From contig JAFUFK010000016.1 of assembly GCA_017469925.1 (NCBI GenBank), forward strand, positions 248,001-312,000: a DNA stretch of 64,000 bases, in the 5' to 3' direction. Both the position numbers and the translations under genes were made by a program. How positions within the stretch are numbered: the first letter of the stretch is position 1; the number at the start of each line of letters is the position of its first letter. The stretch is from Bacteroidaceae bacterium (GTDB taxonomy: Bacteria; Bacteroidota; Bacteroidia; Bacteroidales; Bacteroidaceae). Under the pieces are notes generated by a model, which was not told where the DNA came from, searched no databases, and saw only the letters and a program-made list of their open reading frames with translations. Shown here in pieces: positions 1-8,789 of this stretch.

Positions 1-1895
1 CCATTGATAAAGATACCGTGCTGGCTCCTGTGTCGAATACAAAGTAGAGTGGCAATTCATTTATCTTACACTTGACCTGACAGATGCCGTTATCTTTTAT
101 AAAAGAAACTTCGCTAACGTGGGATGCATGCCTTTCCTTGTTTTCGTCACTAAACGCATCTTTAATGTTAGAAGATTGCTGGTATTTCTCGATGAGGCGT
201 TTATATTCCTCAGTTCCGCGGAGATTCTTTAAATCGATGTCTCTCTGCATGTGGGCAAGTTTGGAAGGGTCTTTTTCTAAAAACCGCTCCAGAAAAGAAA
301 GCGCTTTGTTGGCATCACCCAGTCGTGAGTATAGACATGCAGCATCGTACAGACGACCACTATCCGTACTATCTGCCGTAAGGTAAATGTCCAGTGTTTT
401 AAGGGCATTCTCCTTGTCGCCCAGTCCCTCATAGGCAAAGAAAATGCATTCATATTTCTCAGGAGTGTCCTCCAATTCTATAATCTTCCGAAAGTCGCTA
501 TCGGCTAAGTCCTTCTTGCCCATTTCTCTGTAAAAGGAGCCCCGTATCTGGTAAGAGACAGGTTCGTTAGGAGCGAGGGCGATGGCTGTTGTTAAGTCTT
601 CAATGCCCCCATCCTTATCCCCTATAATGTATTTGCACCACCCCCGCTCATGATAGACATCGGCCAACTCGGGGGTCAAGTGAGAGAATACGGCTGTACT
701 CTTCAATGGCATCTTCTACGCGCCCCCTACTATAGATAATAGATGCTCTAAACCATAAGTAGTTTACATCTGTACTATCCATAGCAATTGCTTGATTCAC
801 ATATCTCTCTGCCATGCCATCGTCTCCTGTTCTGGAGTAACATACAGCCATTCGATAGAGGCTGAAGTCATTGGCCTCTATTTCGCTTGCAGTTCGATAA
901 TATTTGATGGCGCTCTCATACTCTTCCTTATTCTCATACAATTGCGCTATCATTAGTGGCCAGAGAGCTTCGTTGGGTGATTTGCTAGCTTGAACTTTCA
1001 TTTTTGCCAAAAGAATACCCGTCCCAGGTTCTTCCATTTCTTCCAGCGCCAAGTACATCGCCTTTCTATCCATGTCTAGTTCTAGTGCTTTGATGATGTC
1101 GTTAGAGGCCTCGTTCCACATCTTCTGGCCCATATACGCCTCGGCGCGGAACGCATAGCTCTGTGAGTAGTCAGAAGCGAGCCGTGTTACATAACTGAAT
1201 TGCTGAATAGCCTCGTCCCATCGCTCCTGTGCATTGGCGTTCCTTCCGAGGCCCATGTAGCCCATAGTTTCGCCAGGCTCCAGTTCCGTCATCTTGTGAT
1301 AATCTGCATCAGAAAGGCCGTATTCGCCCATCTCGTAGTATAGTTGTCCACGCTTCTCATACGAATCTGCCTCCTTGGGCTGCAGCCGGATAACCTCCGA
1401 CAGGTCGGCCAGTCCTTTTATCGTGTCCTCCAGGGCCAGATACACCTTGCCCCTCGTGCCGTATGCGTATGCTAGATATTCCACGTCCTTCTTGGGCAGA
1501 TATTTCAAGGCCGCATTGGTGGCCGTCAGGGCCTGACCATAGTCCTTACCCCGATACTGGATTAAGGACATCCACATGTGAGCATATCCATTTTTCGGGT
1601 TCTCCTCCAGTTCCTTATTCAGAAACTCTAATGCCTCTCCCGTCCTCTCGTCCTGCATCGCCTCAATAGCCCGTTGCAGGTTGTACGATGCCTCAGGTCG
1701 CTTGAAGTTTTGTGCATCAATCGATTGATTCACCATCAGAATGGTCGTTGGTGGTGCTGTGGGAGTAAATGTGGAAGGCGTAAACGTCGCTGGGGTAAAC
1801 GGTACTTGGGGAACGGAAATAATTTGGCTTTTTCCTGATTGAGGGACAATGCTTATGAAAAGCATTAGCATAATGGAAGAATGTAAATGTTTCAT
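1..1895 (-). pseudogene. TPR protein with retropepsin-like C-terminus, frameshifted and cut by window start
   Basis: An exported TPR-repeat protein. Residues 1-23 look like a signal peptide, followed by a Pro/Thr-rich linker with TFTP repeats (about 30-50). TPR units with the usual acidic/aromatic spacing follow. The frame stops at 648, but TPR-like sequence resumes at once in another frame: deleting one base of the G-run 671-675 restores LDPELADVYHERG and keeps the frame open to base 1. That downstream part ends near 21-38 in FDTGAS, the catalytic motif of retropepsin-type (clan AA) aspartic proteases. The likely intact product is therefore an exported TPR-aspartyl protease whose end lies outside the window. 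The shift could be a true mutation, phase variation or a sequencing error in the homopolymer; the sequence alone cannot separate these. Confidence 0.72.
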
Positions 1896-1921
1896 AATGA
1901 TTATAGTATTAAGTATTTCAC

Positions 1922-2326
1922 TTAGTCTTCTAATATATATAGGACTTCTTCACATACTTTCTCCAATAAAGAGGAAAGTCTATTGGTATTGTCATAATAG
2001 AATACATTAGACGTCCTGAGCCCATTTAGGATTCCTTCTGTTATATCTTTTGTCATCATCATGTACATTGTTAAGTATGTAGCGATATCAGATTGTTTCA
2101 TTCCTAGGTCTTCAAATTTTCCGTAGTGGTAATGTATAAACACATAAACCACAGGATAATTGAACATGTTGTATGCAGCAAATGCTTCTTTAGCAGAAGA
2201 TTCTCCTTCTTCCTGCAATAATCGCAAAACTAAGCCTTTTGTATATGCGTCAAGAGCTCTGTAAATACTTAACAATTGATCTCTAGTCCAAGGGCATTCT
2301 CTCCCCGTGTTTACGCCTTCATTCAT
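1922..2326 (-). CDS. Hypothetical protein, 134 aa
   Basis: I do not recognise the family. It is a soluble, mostly helical protein with an acidic C-terminus and no signal peptide or membrane segment. It lies 26 bp upstream of the TPR/protease gene and 34 bp downstream of the next unknown gene on the same strand, so the three are probably co-transcribed. Its base composition is AT-rich compared with uvrA next door, consistent with an accessory block. The size and helical character would fit an immunity or adaptor protein, but nothing in the sequence shows that. Confidence 0.6.
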   Translation of the reverse strand: MNEGVNTGRECPWTRDQLLSIYRALDAYTKGLVLRLLQEEGESSAKEAFAAYNMFNYPVVYVFIHYHYGKFEDLGMKQSDIATYLTMYMMMTKDITEGILNGLRTSNVFYYDNTNRLSSLLEKVCEEVLYILED

Positions 2327-2360
2327 TGTTCTTCGTTTTAGTTGTTAGACATTTTTATCA

Positions 2361-3062
2361 TTATTCATTTATGTTCAATATAGAATCCTTGATATATTGC
2401 CAGATTATGTCTCCCTCATGTGCCTTCTCCTTTTTATTGATGGCACTCATTTGTTTATTTTCAGCTACCCAGTCTTGCAATTCCTTCATGGCATCTATTG
2501 CATAATTGTTAAAGAAAGGTTTGTAAATAGTACCAATATCAGGAATCACATCATCATATGGACGAAGATAATCAATGGCTTTTGATAGATCGTAGAAATG
2601 AGTTAAATTCATTTTACTCATCTTCTTTATTAATAATTGGACTTCATTAACTTGCCATGATTTATAATTATTACAAATATCACATATTTTTACCAGTGTA
2701 TCTTCCCAATTGATTGAGTGGAAATCAAAAGCAAAAGTATATGGGCCATTAATTTTATTGAAATAGTCTCTAAACGTAAGAATCTTATAATTCTGTTCAT
2801 GATATAATCTATTATTATTGTAGAACATACGAGACACAGGCAATAGTTGGACTTTATCAATGTATATTTTTACACGTATATATCTGAATTCTTTGCCATA
2901 GAAGTTTGTGAAGATGTCTATTTTGAACTTTCCATCAGCGACTTCTATTGTATCTTTATGCCTTTCTATGATTTCATGGGGCGTAAATATACACTCACCA
3001 TACTGAGAATTGTAACTCTTAGTATAAAATAGATTAGAAATGGAGTTAAAGTAGAGTTGCAT
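2361..3062 (-). CDS. Hypothetical protein, about 233 aa, AT-rich
   Basis: No recognised domain. The protein is rich in Asn, Ile, Tyr and Lys. The longer open frame begins with GTG at 3116, but the first ATG (3060-3062, MQLYF) is preferred. Codon use and AT content differ sharply from the GC-rich uvrA on its right, suggesting lateral acquisition with the two genes that follow it. A Bacteroidetes-type -7 box (3356-3363) lies about 290 bp upstream and a large inverted repeat sits in between, so the transcript would carry a long structured leader. Confidence 0.55.
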   Translation of the reverse strand: MQLYFNSISNLFYTKSYNSQYGECIFTPHEIIERHKDTIEVADGKFKIDIFTNFYGKEFRYIRVKIYIDKVQLLPVSRMFYNNNRLYHEQNYKILTFRDYFNKINGPYTFAFDFHSINWEDTLVKICDICNNYKSWQVNEVQLLIKKMSKMNLTHFYDLSKAIDYLRPYDDVIPDIGTIYKPFFNNYAIDAMKELQDWVAENKQMSAINKKEKAHEGDIIWQYIKDSILNINE

Positions 3063-3149
3063 AATTTGTATTTTTATAATGATATAGTTTGTTGTTAATG
3101 GGGGTTCAATTGACACAAAAAGAAAACGTGGACTACTTACTTCGTCTAC

Positions 3150-3269
3150 GTTTCTGAGGTATCGGCAAACACCTGACTATCTTTAACGAGTAAAAGCCCA
3201 CGCCTTGCGACGTGAGCATCCTTGCTTTTACTCTTGATAGTCTCTTTAATTTTGCCGAATTTCAGAAAC
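3150..3269. repeat. 120-bp interrupted inverted repeat (possible structured RNA or terminator)
   Basis: Five complementary arm pairs nest symmetrically: 3150-3157/3262-3269 (GTTTCTGA/TCAGAAAC), 3163-3169/3251-3257, 3175-3181/3236-3242, 3188-3197/3224-3233 (10 bp) and 3199-3202/3211-3214. They are separated by small internal loops of 2-8 nt, as in a long folded RNA rather than a simple palindrome. It lies between a minus-strand promoter and the gene at 2361-3062. It could be a leader element, a small RNA, a bidirectional terminator or a MITE-like remnant. Confidence 0.7.
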
Positions 3270-3355
3270 AAGAATCTAAAGCGGACGCTTCATCCTATAT
3301 GTCTAATGCTTCTTGGTTTATGCCATGTTCTTCGTTTTTTGGTTTTTTGATACTG

Positions 3356-3363
3356 CAAAGGTA
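3356..3363 (-). promoter_or_regulatory. -7 box TACCTTTG
   Basis: Fits TAnnTTTG on the minus strand. A weak TTG lies about 20 nt upstream. Transcription would start near 3349 and run through the 3150-3269 inverted repeat toward the accessory genes. Confidence 0.5.
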
Positions 3364-3398
3364 GGGATTAAATTTGAAATCCACAACAAATATATTTC

Positions 3399-6266
3399 TT
3401 AATTTTTCGTCAGTTTCGTCTGGAGGAAGTGGCCGGTGTAGCTTTCCTCGCACTGGGCCACCTGCTCGGGCGTGCCCTGTACGACGAGATTGCCCCCGCG
3501 GTCGCCTCCCTCGGGGCCGAGGTCGATGACGTGGTCGGCCATCTTGATGACGTCGAGGTTGTGCTCGATGATGACGATGGTATGGCCCTTCTGGATGAGG
3601 GAGTCGAAGGAGGCGAGCAACTTCTTGATGTCGTGGAAGTGGAGGCCCGTCGTCGGTTCGTCGAAGATGAAGAGCGTCGGCTCGTGCTTCTCCTGGCCGA
3701 GGTAGTAGGCGAGTTTGACGCGCTGGTTCTCGCCACCGGAGAGGGTGGAGGAGGGTTGGCCCAGTTTGATGTAGCCGAGGCCCACGTCCTGCAAGGGCTT
3801 GAGGCGGCTGACGATGCGCCGTTGCTTGTGCTCGGTGAAGAACTCGATGGCCTGGTTCACGGTCATGTCGAGCACGTCGCAAACATCCCGTCCCTGGAAC
3901 TTCACCTCCAGCAGGTCGCTCTTGAAACGCTTGCCGTGGCACGATTCGCACTCGAGCACCAGGTCGGCCATGAATTGCATCTCCACCGTCACCGTGCCCT
4001 CGCCCTTACACTCTTCGCAGCGTCCGCCCTCGGTATTGAAGCTGAAGTAGCCGGCCGTGTAGCCCATCTGCCGGGCCAGGGGCTGGTCGGCAAAGAGTTT
4101 GCGAATCTCGTCCCATGCTTTGACGTAGGTCACGGGGTTCGAGCGGGTCGATTTGCCGATGGGGTTCTGGTCCACGAAGTCGATGTGGCGCACTTGTGCC
4201 ATGTCGCCTTCGAGGCTCAGGTGTTCGCCCGGCCGGTCGGCGGGTTCGTCGAAATAGCGCTTCATGGCCAGGTAGAGGATGTCCTTGACCAAGGTCGATT
4301 TGCCCGAGCCGCTGACTCCCGTCACGCAAGTCATCACGTTCAGCGGGAAGCGCACGTCGATGCCCTTCAGGTTGTTGGCCCTGGCGCCCTTGACCTCGAT
4401 GAAGTTGTTCCAGGGCCTGCGGCTTGCGGGAACGGGAAGGGCGTCCTCGCCCGACAAATACGCCAGCGTATGGCTCTCATTTTTAATTTTTAATTGTTCA
4501 TTCTTAATTTCTGCCAAGGCGGGGCCTTGGTAGATGACTTGTCCGCCCAGTCGTCCGGCATCGGGCCCGATGTCGATAATCCAGTCGGCGGCGCGCATGA
4601 TTTCTTCGTCATGCTCCACGACGATGACCGTGTTGCCCAGGTCGCGCAGTTGGCGCAGCACGCCGATGAGGCGCTCTGTGTCGCGGCTGTGCAGTCCGAT
4701 GCTCGGTTCGTCGAGGATGTAGAGCGAGCCCACGAGGCTGCTGCCCAGCGATGTGGCCAGGTTGATGCGCTGGCTCTCGCCGCCCGAGAGCGAGTTCGAG
4801 AGACGGTTCAGCGTCAGATAGCCCAGCCCCACGTCGATCAGGAACTGCAGTCGGTTGCGTATTTCCACCATGATGCGGTGGGCAATCCGTTCCTCCTGTT
4901 CCGTCAGTTCCAGTTGTTCGAACCAGCGCCGAAGTTCCGTGACGGGCATATCCACGAGGTCGGTGATGCTGCGGCCGCCGACCTTGACGTAGTTGGCCTC
5001 GGGCCTGAGCCGCGTGCCGTGACACTTCGGGCAGAGCGTCTTCCCCCGGTAGCGGGCCAGCATGACGCGGTTTTGGATTTTGTACTGCCCTTCGCGCAGG
5101 TACTCGAAGAAGGCATCTATCGAGGCCAGTCCCCACTCCTGTTCCTCGTGTGTGAGTTGTCGTTTTTCGGCGGGCACGTACGAGGGGATGGTGCCGTGCC
5201 AGAGCCAGTCCTTCTCGGCCTGGGAGAGTTGGAAGTAAGGCTTGAAGATGGGGAAGCCGCGCTCCGAATTGGTGCGGATGAACCAGTTTTTCCACTCACT
5301 CAGTTTTTCACCGCGCCACGGCATGACGGCTCCGTCATAGACCGACAGCGCCGAATTGGGGACGACCAGGTGTTCGTCGATGCCGATGATGCGTCCGAAG
5401 CCCTCGCACTCGGGGCAAGCGCCGGCGGGTGAGTTGAAGGCGAAGAGTTTGTCGGAGGGCTCCTCGAAGGTGATGCCGTCGGCCTCGAAGCGCATGCTGA
5501 ACTGGTGGAGGATGCCCGCCGGGTAGAAGCGCAGCATCATCTCGCCGCCGCCCTCGTAGAAGGCCGTCTCGCTGGAATCGATCAGGCGCGAGACGACGTC
5601 CTTCTCGTCGCTCACCGCCATGCGGTCGATAACGAGATTGATTTGACAATCTGACAATTTTCCAATTGTACAATCGTCTAATTGTGAATTGAGCATGTCC
5701 TCAATCCTTAGTATCTCGCTATCCCGTTCCACACGTACGAAGCCTGCCTTCAGTTCCATCTTCAGTTGCTCCTGCAGGGTGCGCCCTTCGGGCACGCGCA
5801 GGGGGCAGAGGACGGCGAACTTCGTCCCTCGGCTGTAGGAAAGCATCGTCTTGACGACGTCCTCCGTCGTGTGCTTCCTTACCTCCAGTCCGCTCACGGG
5901 CGAGAAGGTGCGTCCGATGCGGGCAAAGAGCAGGCGCATGTAGTCATAGACCTCCGTCGAGGTGCCCACCGTCGAGCGAGGGTTGCGGCTCGACACCTTC
6001 TGCTCGATGGCTATCGAGGGCGGGATGCCCTTGATGTAGTCGCACTCGGGCTTCTGCATTCGGCCCAGGAACTGTCGGGCGTAGGCCGAAAGGCTCTCTA
6101 CGTATCGCCGTTGTCCCTCGGCATACAGCGTGTCGAAGGCCAGGCTGGACTTGCCGCTGCCGCTCACGCCCGTGATGACGATAAGTTTGTTACGGGGTAT
6201 CTCGAGGTCGATGTTCTTCAGGTTGTTGGCCCTCGCCCCTTTTATCTGTATGCAGTCTTGCTCCAT
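3399..6266 (-). CDS. uvrA: Excinuclease ABC subunit UvrA (first copy)
   Basis: Damage-recognition ATPase of nucleotide excision repair; as a dimer it loads UvrB on lesions. 955 aa, full length for UvrA. It has two ABC modules: Walker A GVSGSGKS near residue 33 and again near 630, LSGGESQR and LSGGENQR signatures, Walker B in LYILDEPS and LFIFDEPT, and zinc-binding Cys pairs in both halves. The frame extends upstream to 6386, but ATG 6264-6266 gives the conserved N-terminus and lies downstream of the -7 box. Two stretches, 4478-4518 and about 5641-5695, are abruptly AT-rich, repetitive and unlike UvrA, and look like in-frame repeat insertions. A second uvrA lies at 33695-36562 and uvrB at 41260. 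Confidence 0.95.
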   Translation of the reverse strand: MEQDCIQIKGARANNLKNIDLEIPRNKLIVITGVSGSGKSSLAFDTLYAEGQRRYVESLSAYARQFLGRMQKPECDYIKGIPPSIAIEQKVSSRNPRSTVGTSTEVYDYMRLLFARIGRTFSPVSGLEVRKHTTEDVVKTMLSYSRGTKFAVLCPLRVPEGRTLQEQLKMELKAGFVRVERDSEILRIEDMLNSQLDDCTIGKLSDCQINLVIDRMAVSDEKDVVSRLIDSSETAFYEGGGEMMLRFYPAGILHQFSMRFEADGITFEEPSDKLFAFNSPAGACPECEGFGRIIGIDEHLVVPNSALSVYDGAVMPWRGEKLSEWKNWFIRTNSERGFPIFKPYFQLSQAEKDWLWHGTIPSYVPAEKRQLTHEEQEWGLASIDAFFEYLREGQYKIQNRVMLARYRGKTLCPKCHGTRLRPEANYVKVGGRSITDLVDMPVTELRRWFEQLELTEQEERIAHRIMVEIRNRLQFLIDVGLGYLTLNRLSNSLSGGESQRINLATSLGSSLVGSLYILDEPSIGLHSRDTERLIGVLRQLRDLGNTVIVVEHDEEIMRAADWIIDIGPDAGRLGGQVIYQGPALAEIKNEQLKIKNESHTLAYLSGEDALPVPASRRPWNNFIEVKGARANNLKGIDVRFPLNVMTCVTGVSGSGKSTLVKDILYLAMKRYFDEPADRPGEHLSLEGDMAQVRHIDFVDQNPIGKSTRSNPVTYVKAWDEIRKLFADQPLARQMGYTAGYFSFNTEGGRCEECKGEGTVTVEMQFMADLVLECESCHGKRFKSDLLEVKFQGRDVCDVLDMTVNQAIEFFTEHKQRRIVSRLKPLQDVGLGYIKLGQPSSTLSGGENQRVKLAYYLGQEKHEPTLFIFDEPTTGLHFHDIKKLLASFDSLIQKGHTIVIIEHNLDVIKMADHVIDLGPEGGDRGGNLVVQGTPEQVAQCEESYTGHFLQTKLTKN
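4478..4518 (-). repeat. AT-rich repeat in frame inside uvrA
   Basis: On the coding strand this is a run of ATTAAAAATTAAAAATGA-type sequence, a kind seen between genes in this window, here read as NEQLKIKNES in the poorly conserved linker before the second ABC module. The flanks are GC-rich. Confidence 0.5.
5641..5695 (-). repeat. CAATT/AATTG repeat cluster in frame inside uvrA
   Basis: Seven CAAT(T)/AATTG words occur within about 55 bp, encoding residues around NSQLDDCTIGKLSD just before the conserved VIDR motif. The composition break and repetition suggest a tolerated insertion in a variable loop. Confidence 0.45.
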
Positions 6267-6298
6267 GGTGTGCTGTGTATTACTGGGCTTTTCGCCCG

Positions 6299-6306
6299 CA
6301 AATATA
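6299..6306 (-). promoter_or_regulatory. -7 box TATATTTG for uvrA
   Basis: Matches TAnnTTTG, with a weak CTTG at 6327-6330 in the -33 position. The start codon is about 33 bp downstream. The palindrome array begins 41 bp upstream of the -33 position. Confidence 0.55.
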
Positions 6307-6370
6307 AGAAAAAAGAACCGAAAGCGCAAGAGAAGTCGGGGGGAATATCGGGTAAAGGATGCCCTCGTTT

Positions 6371-6452
6371 GTGCCACCCATGGCACAACCCCGTGCCACC
6401 CATGGCACAGATTCGTGCCACCGATGGCACGCCTTTATGCCACCCATGGCAC
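6371..6452. repeat. Palindrome array A: four 16-bp units, 22-bp period
   Basis: Units start at 6371, 6393, 6415 and 6437. Each is GTGCCA-N4-TGGCAC or one base away from it, separated by 6-bp spacers of unrelated sequence. It lies between divergent uvrA and the GHL10 gene; the rest of this 349-bp gap holds the two promoters. The same unit and period recur at 57272-57353. Confidence 0.9.
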
Positions 6453-6555
6453 AAACGGAGGGCTGTTGGCCCGGCAAAAAACACCCTCTCGGAGGGCTCC
6501 CCTTGCTTGCGAGGATACGAAAAACGGGCTGGAAAGCAAGTAATGCGCCCTTTTA

Positions 6556-6587
6556 TTTGGCCATTCGCCCGCGATTTCGTAACTTTA
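6556..6587 (+). promoter_or_regulatory. Promoter for GHL10 gene (extended type)
   Basis: TTTG at 6556-6559, 20-bp spacer, TAACTTTA at 6580-6587. The spacer contains TTCGCCCGC followed by TTCG directly before the -7 box, a pattern shared with the lemA promoter and partly with the flavodoxin promoter. Confidence 0.65.
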
Positions 6588-6615
6588 TACCCAATTATAA
6601 ATAATAAGGTATAAT

Positions 6616-8118
6616 ATGAACCGTAAAACCATCCTGCAGTTTCTCATCTTCTCGTTCTCTTGTATCTTCATTGCCAGCGGCGCACGGGCCCAGACGCAGC
6701 CTAAGCGCGAGTTCCGCGGGGCATGGATTCAGTGTGTCAACAACCAGTGGAACGGCATCGGGCGCGACCGCATGCAACAGACCCTGACCTATCAGCTGGA
6801 CGAACTGCAACGCTCGAACATCAACGTCATCCTCTTCCAGGTCCGGGCCGAGGGCGATGCGCTCTACCAGAGCGACCTGGAGCCTTGGAGCCGCTACCTC
6901 ACAGGGCAGCAGGGCCGACTGCCCCAGCCCTATTGGGACCCCCTGGCCTGGATGGTGGACGAGTGCCACAAGCGTGGCATGGAACTGCATGCCTGGATTA
7001 ATCCCTATCGCGCCAAGACGAAGAGCACGCCCCAACTGACGAGCGCCTACTACCGGCAACATCCCGACCGCTTCTTCGAGTACGACGGCCTGTGGCTCTT
7101 CGACCCGGGCATCCCCGAGAACCGCCAATACATCTGTCAGGTGGCGCGCGACATCGTGACGCGCTACGACGTGGATGGACTGCACATCGACGACTACTTC
7201 TATCCCTATCCCGTGGCCGGACTGCCCATCCCCGACGACCGCAGCTACCAACTCTACGGCCAGGGCATGGACCGGGGCGACTGGCGTCGGCAGAACGTCA
7301 ACCAGTTTATCCGCGACCTCTACCAGACCATCCACGAGGCTAAGCCTTGGGTGAAGTTCGGTGTGTCGCCCTTCGGCATCTATCGCAATCAGCGGAACGA
7401 CCCCCAGGGCAGCCAGACCAACGGCTTGCAGAACTACGACGACCTGTATGCCGACGTGCTGGAGTGGATTCGCCAGGGCTGGGTCGATTACAACATCCCG
7501 CAAATCTACTGGGAGATTGGCAACCGGGCGGCCGACTACGAGACGCTGGCCCACTGGTGGAACGACCATGCTCAGGGCCGGCCCCTCATCATCGGTCAGG
7601 ACGTAGAGCGCACGGTGAAGTTCCCCGATACGCAGAACCCCCAGTCGCACCAGATTTATCAGAAGTACAACCTCCAGCGCTCGCTGCCCAACGTGGTGGG
7701 CTCGTGCCAGTGGTATGCCAAGGCCTGTGTCGATAATCCGCAGAACTACACGACGGCCCTGCGCCAGTCGTATCATCCGTATCCCGCCCTCCAGCCCCTG
7801 ATGCCCTGGATCGACAAGAAGGCCCCCGGCAAGGTGAAGAAGCTGACGCCCGTCTGGACGAACGACGGTCTTCTGCTCTTCTGGACGGCCCCGAAGGCTA
7901 AGACCGTGATGGACTGTGCCACCCGCTATGTGGTCTATCGCTTTGCAAAGGGCGAGCGGGTGAACACTGCCGACCCGAGCCATATCCTGACCATAACCGA
8001 CGACACGCACCTCCGGCTGCCCTATACCGACGGGCGCACGAAATACACCTACGTAGTTACGGCCCTCGACCGCTTGCAAAACGAATCGAAGGCCGCAAAG
8101 AAGAAGGTGAAGCTGTAA
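6616..8118 (+). CDS. GHL10-type glycoside hydrolase-like exported protein
   Basis: A 500-aa exported protein. Residues 1-26 form a signal peptide ending in a SGARAQ-type cleavage region. FRGAWIQ near residue 36, VILFQVRAEGDALY near 75 and the HAWINPYRA motif near 130 are characteristic of the glycosyl hydrolase-like 10 family (YngK-like), which adopts a TIM-barrel fold. The last about 100 residues resemble a fibronectin type III-like domain. Substrate is unknown; relatives are thought to act on cell-wall or surface glycans. It is a single gene with its own promoter, and a short run of GTTAAC-like repeats follows the stop. Confidence 0.85.
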   Translation: MNRKTILQFLIFSFSCIFIASGARAQTQPKREFRGAWIQCVNNQWNGIGRDRMQQTLTYQLDELQRSNINVILFQVRAEGDALYQSDLEPWSRYLTGQQGRLPQPYWDPLAWMVDECHKRGMELHAWINPYRAKTKSTPQLTSAYYRQHPDRFFEYDGLWLFDPGIPENRQYICQVARDIVTRYDVDGLHIDDYFYPYPVAGLPIPDDRSYQLYGQGMDRGDWRRQNVNQFIRDLYQTIHEAKPWVKFGVSPFGIYRNQRNDPQGSQTNGLQNYDDLYADVLEWIRQGWVDYNIPQIYWEIGNRAADYETLAHWWNDHAQGRPLIIGQDVERTVKFPDTQNPQSHQIYQKYNLQRSLPNVVGSCQWYAKACVDNPQNYTTALRQSYHPYPALQPLMPWIDKKAPGKVKKLTPVWTNDGLLLFWTAPKAKTVMDCATRYVVYRFAKGERVNTADPSHILTITDDTHLRLPYTDGRTKYTYVVTALDRLQNESKAAKKKVKL

Positions 8119-8137
8119 GGGTTAACGGGTTAAAAGG

Positions 8138-8728
8138 TTAACGTTTAACGGAATTATTCCCGAACGATATCTCGACCGTCCTGAAGCCGAATGTGTGCAT
8201 CAGGGCGGTCATTTGTTCGCGTCCGTTGGCCTCGGCCTGCTTGTAGGCGTTGCTTCGGGCGAGGCGTGCCTTCATGCGGCGCTGGGCTTCGCGATACATC
8301 CGCTCGCGGGCGTGGTTGCTCCACGACCCCGTTTCGTAGAACGTCTGTGTCCGGGCCTCGTCGATGAAGTCCCTGTTCAGTTGCTTGATGGGCGGCAGGC
8401 GGAGTATGGCCGTATCGCCCTGGGCTGTCAGCCAGTCGGTCGGGAGTTGGCTCATGTCGATGCCCAGGCGGATGGTGCCGCGATAGATGCGCACCAGTTC
8501 CTTGTCGCTCCGTAGCAGGCGGCTGTGGGCCGTGTCGATGATTTCCTCCATCTGCATGCTCAGGAACTCCCACTTGCCAATCCTGCGGATGCTGGTCACC
8601 TGGGCGGGTGTCGGCCCGATGCCGGTGTCCGACTCCAAGGTCAGCGTCATGGGCCCTTCCTCGCTCTCGATGGCCTTCGTAAGGCGGTGGATGGCCAGTG
8701 CCACCAAGAGCAGGGTGATGACGAACAC
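8138..8728 (-). CDS. DUF4230 membrane-anchored protein
   Basis: 196 aa. One N-terminal hydrophobic segment (VFVITLLLVALAI) is followed by a DUF4230-like domain with helical and charged segments. No ATG fits; GTG at 8726-8728 is the best start, although the hydrophobic context continues upstream without a start codon. It follows a second, lipoprotein-type DUF4230 gene on the same strand, and the two are probably expressed together with the DUF2207/lemA genes upstream. The role of the family is unknown. Confidence 0.7.
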   Translation of the reverse strand: MFVITLLLVALAIHRLTKAIESEEGPMTLTLESDTGIGPTPAQVTSIRRIGKWEFLSMQMEEIIDTAHSRLLRSDKELVRIYRGTIRLGIDMSQLPTDWLTAQGDTAILRLPPIKQLNRDFIDEARTQTFYETGSWSNHARERMYREAQRRMKARLARSNAYKQAEANGREQMTALMHTFGFRTVEISFGNNSVKR

Positions 8729-8789
8729 CCACCACCGCCAGTGCTTGAGTATGGAATATATGGGGTTAATAGGCCAAAGGGTTAAGGGG

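Noticed and set aside
3150-3269. Integron attC site
   Set aside because: The length would fit, but the paired RYYYAAC and GTTRRRY core sites are not present and no integrase is near.
3429-4493. Long plus-strand frame (354 aa) across uvrA
   Set aside because: Shadow of the GC-rich uvrA codons; acidic low-complexity product, no motifs.
6371-6452. Arrays A-D as CRISPR
   Set aside because: Units are 15-17 bp with 5-8 bp spacers and no cas genes; CRISPR repeats and spacers are much longer.
6595-8079. 494-aa minus-strand frame across the GHL10 gene
   Set aside because: Antisense shadow; the plus-strand gene has signal peptide, promoter and family motifs.
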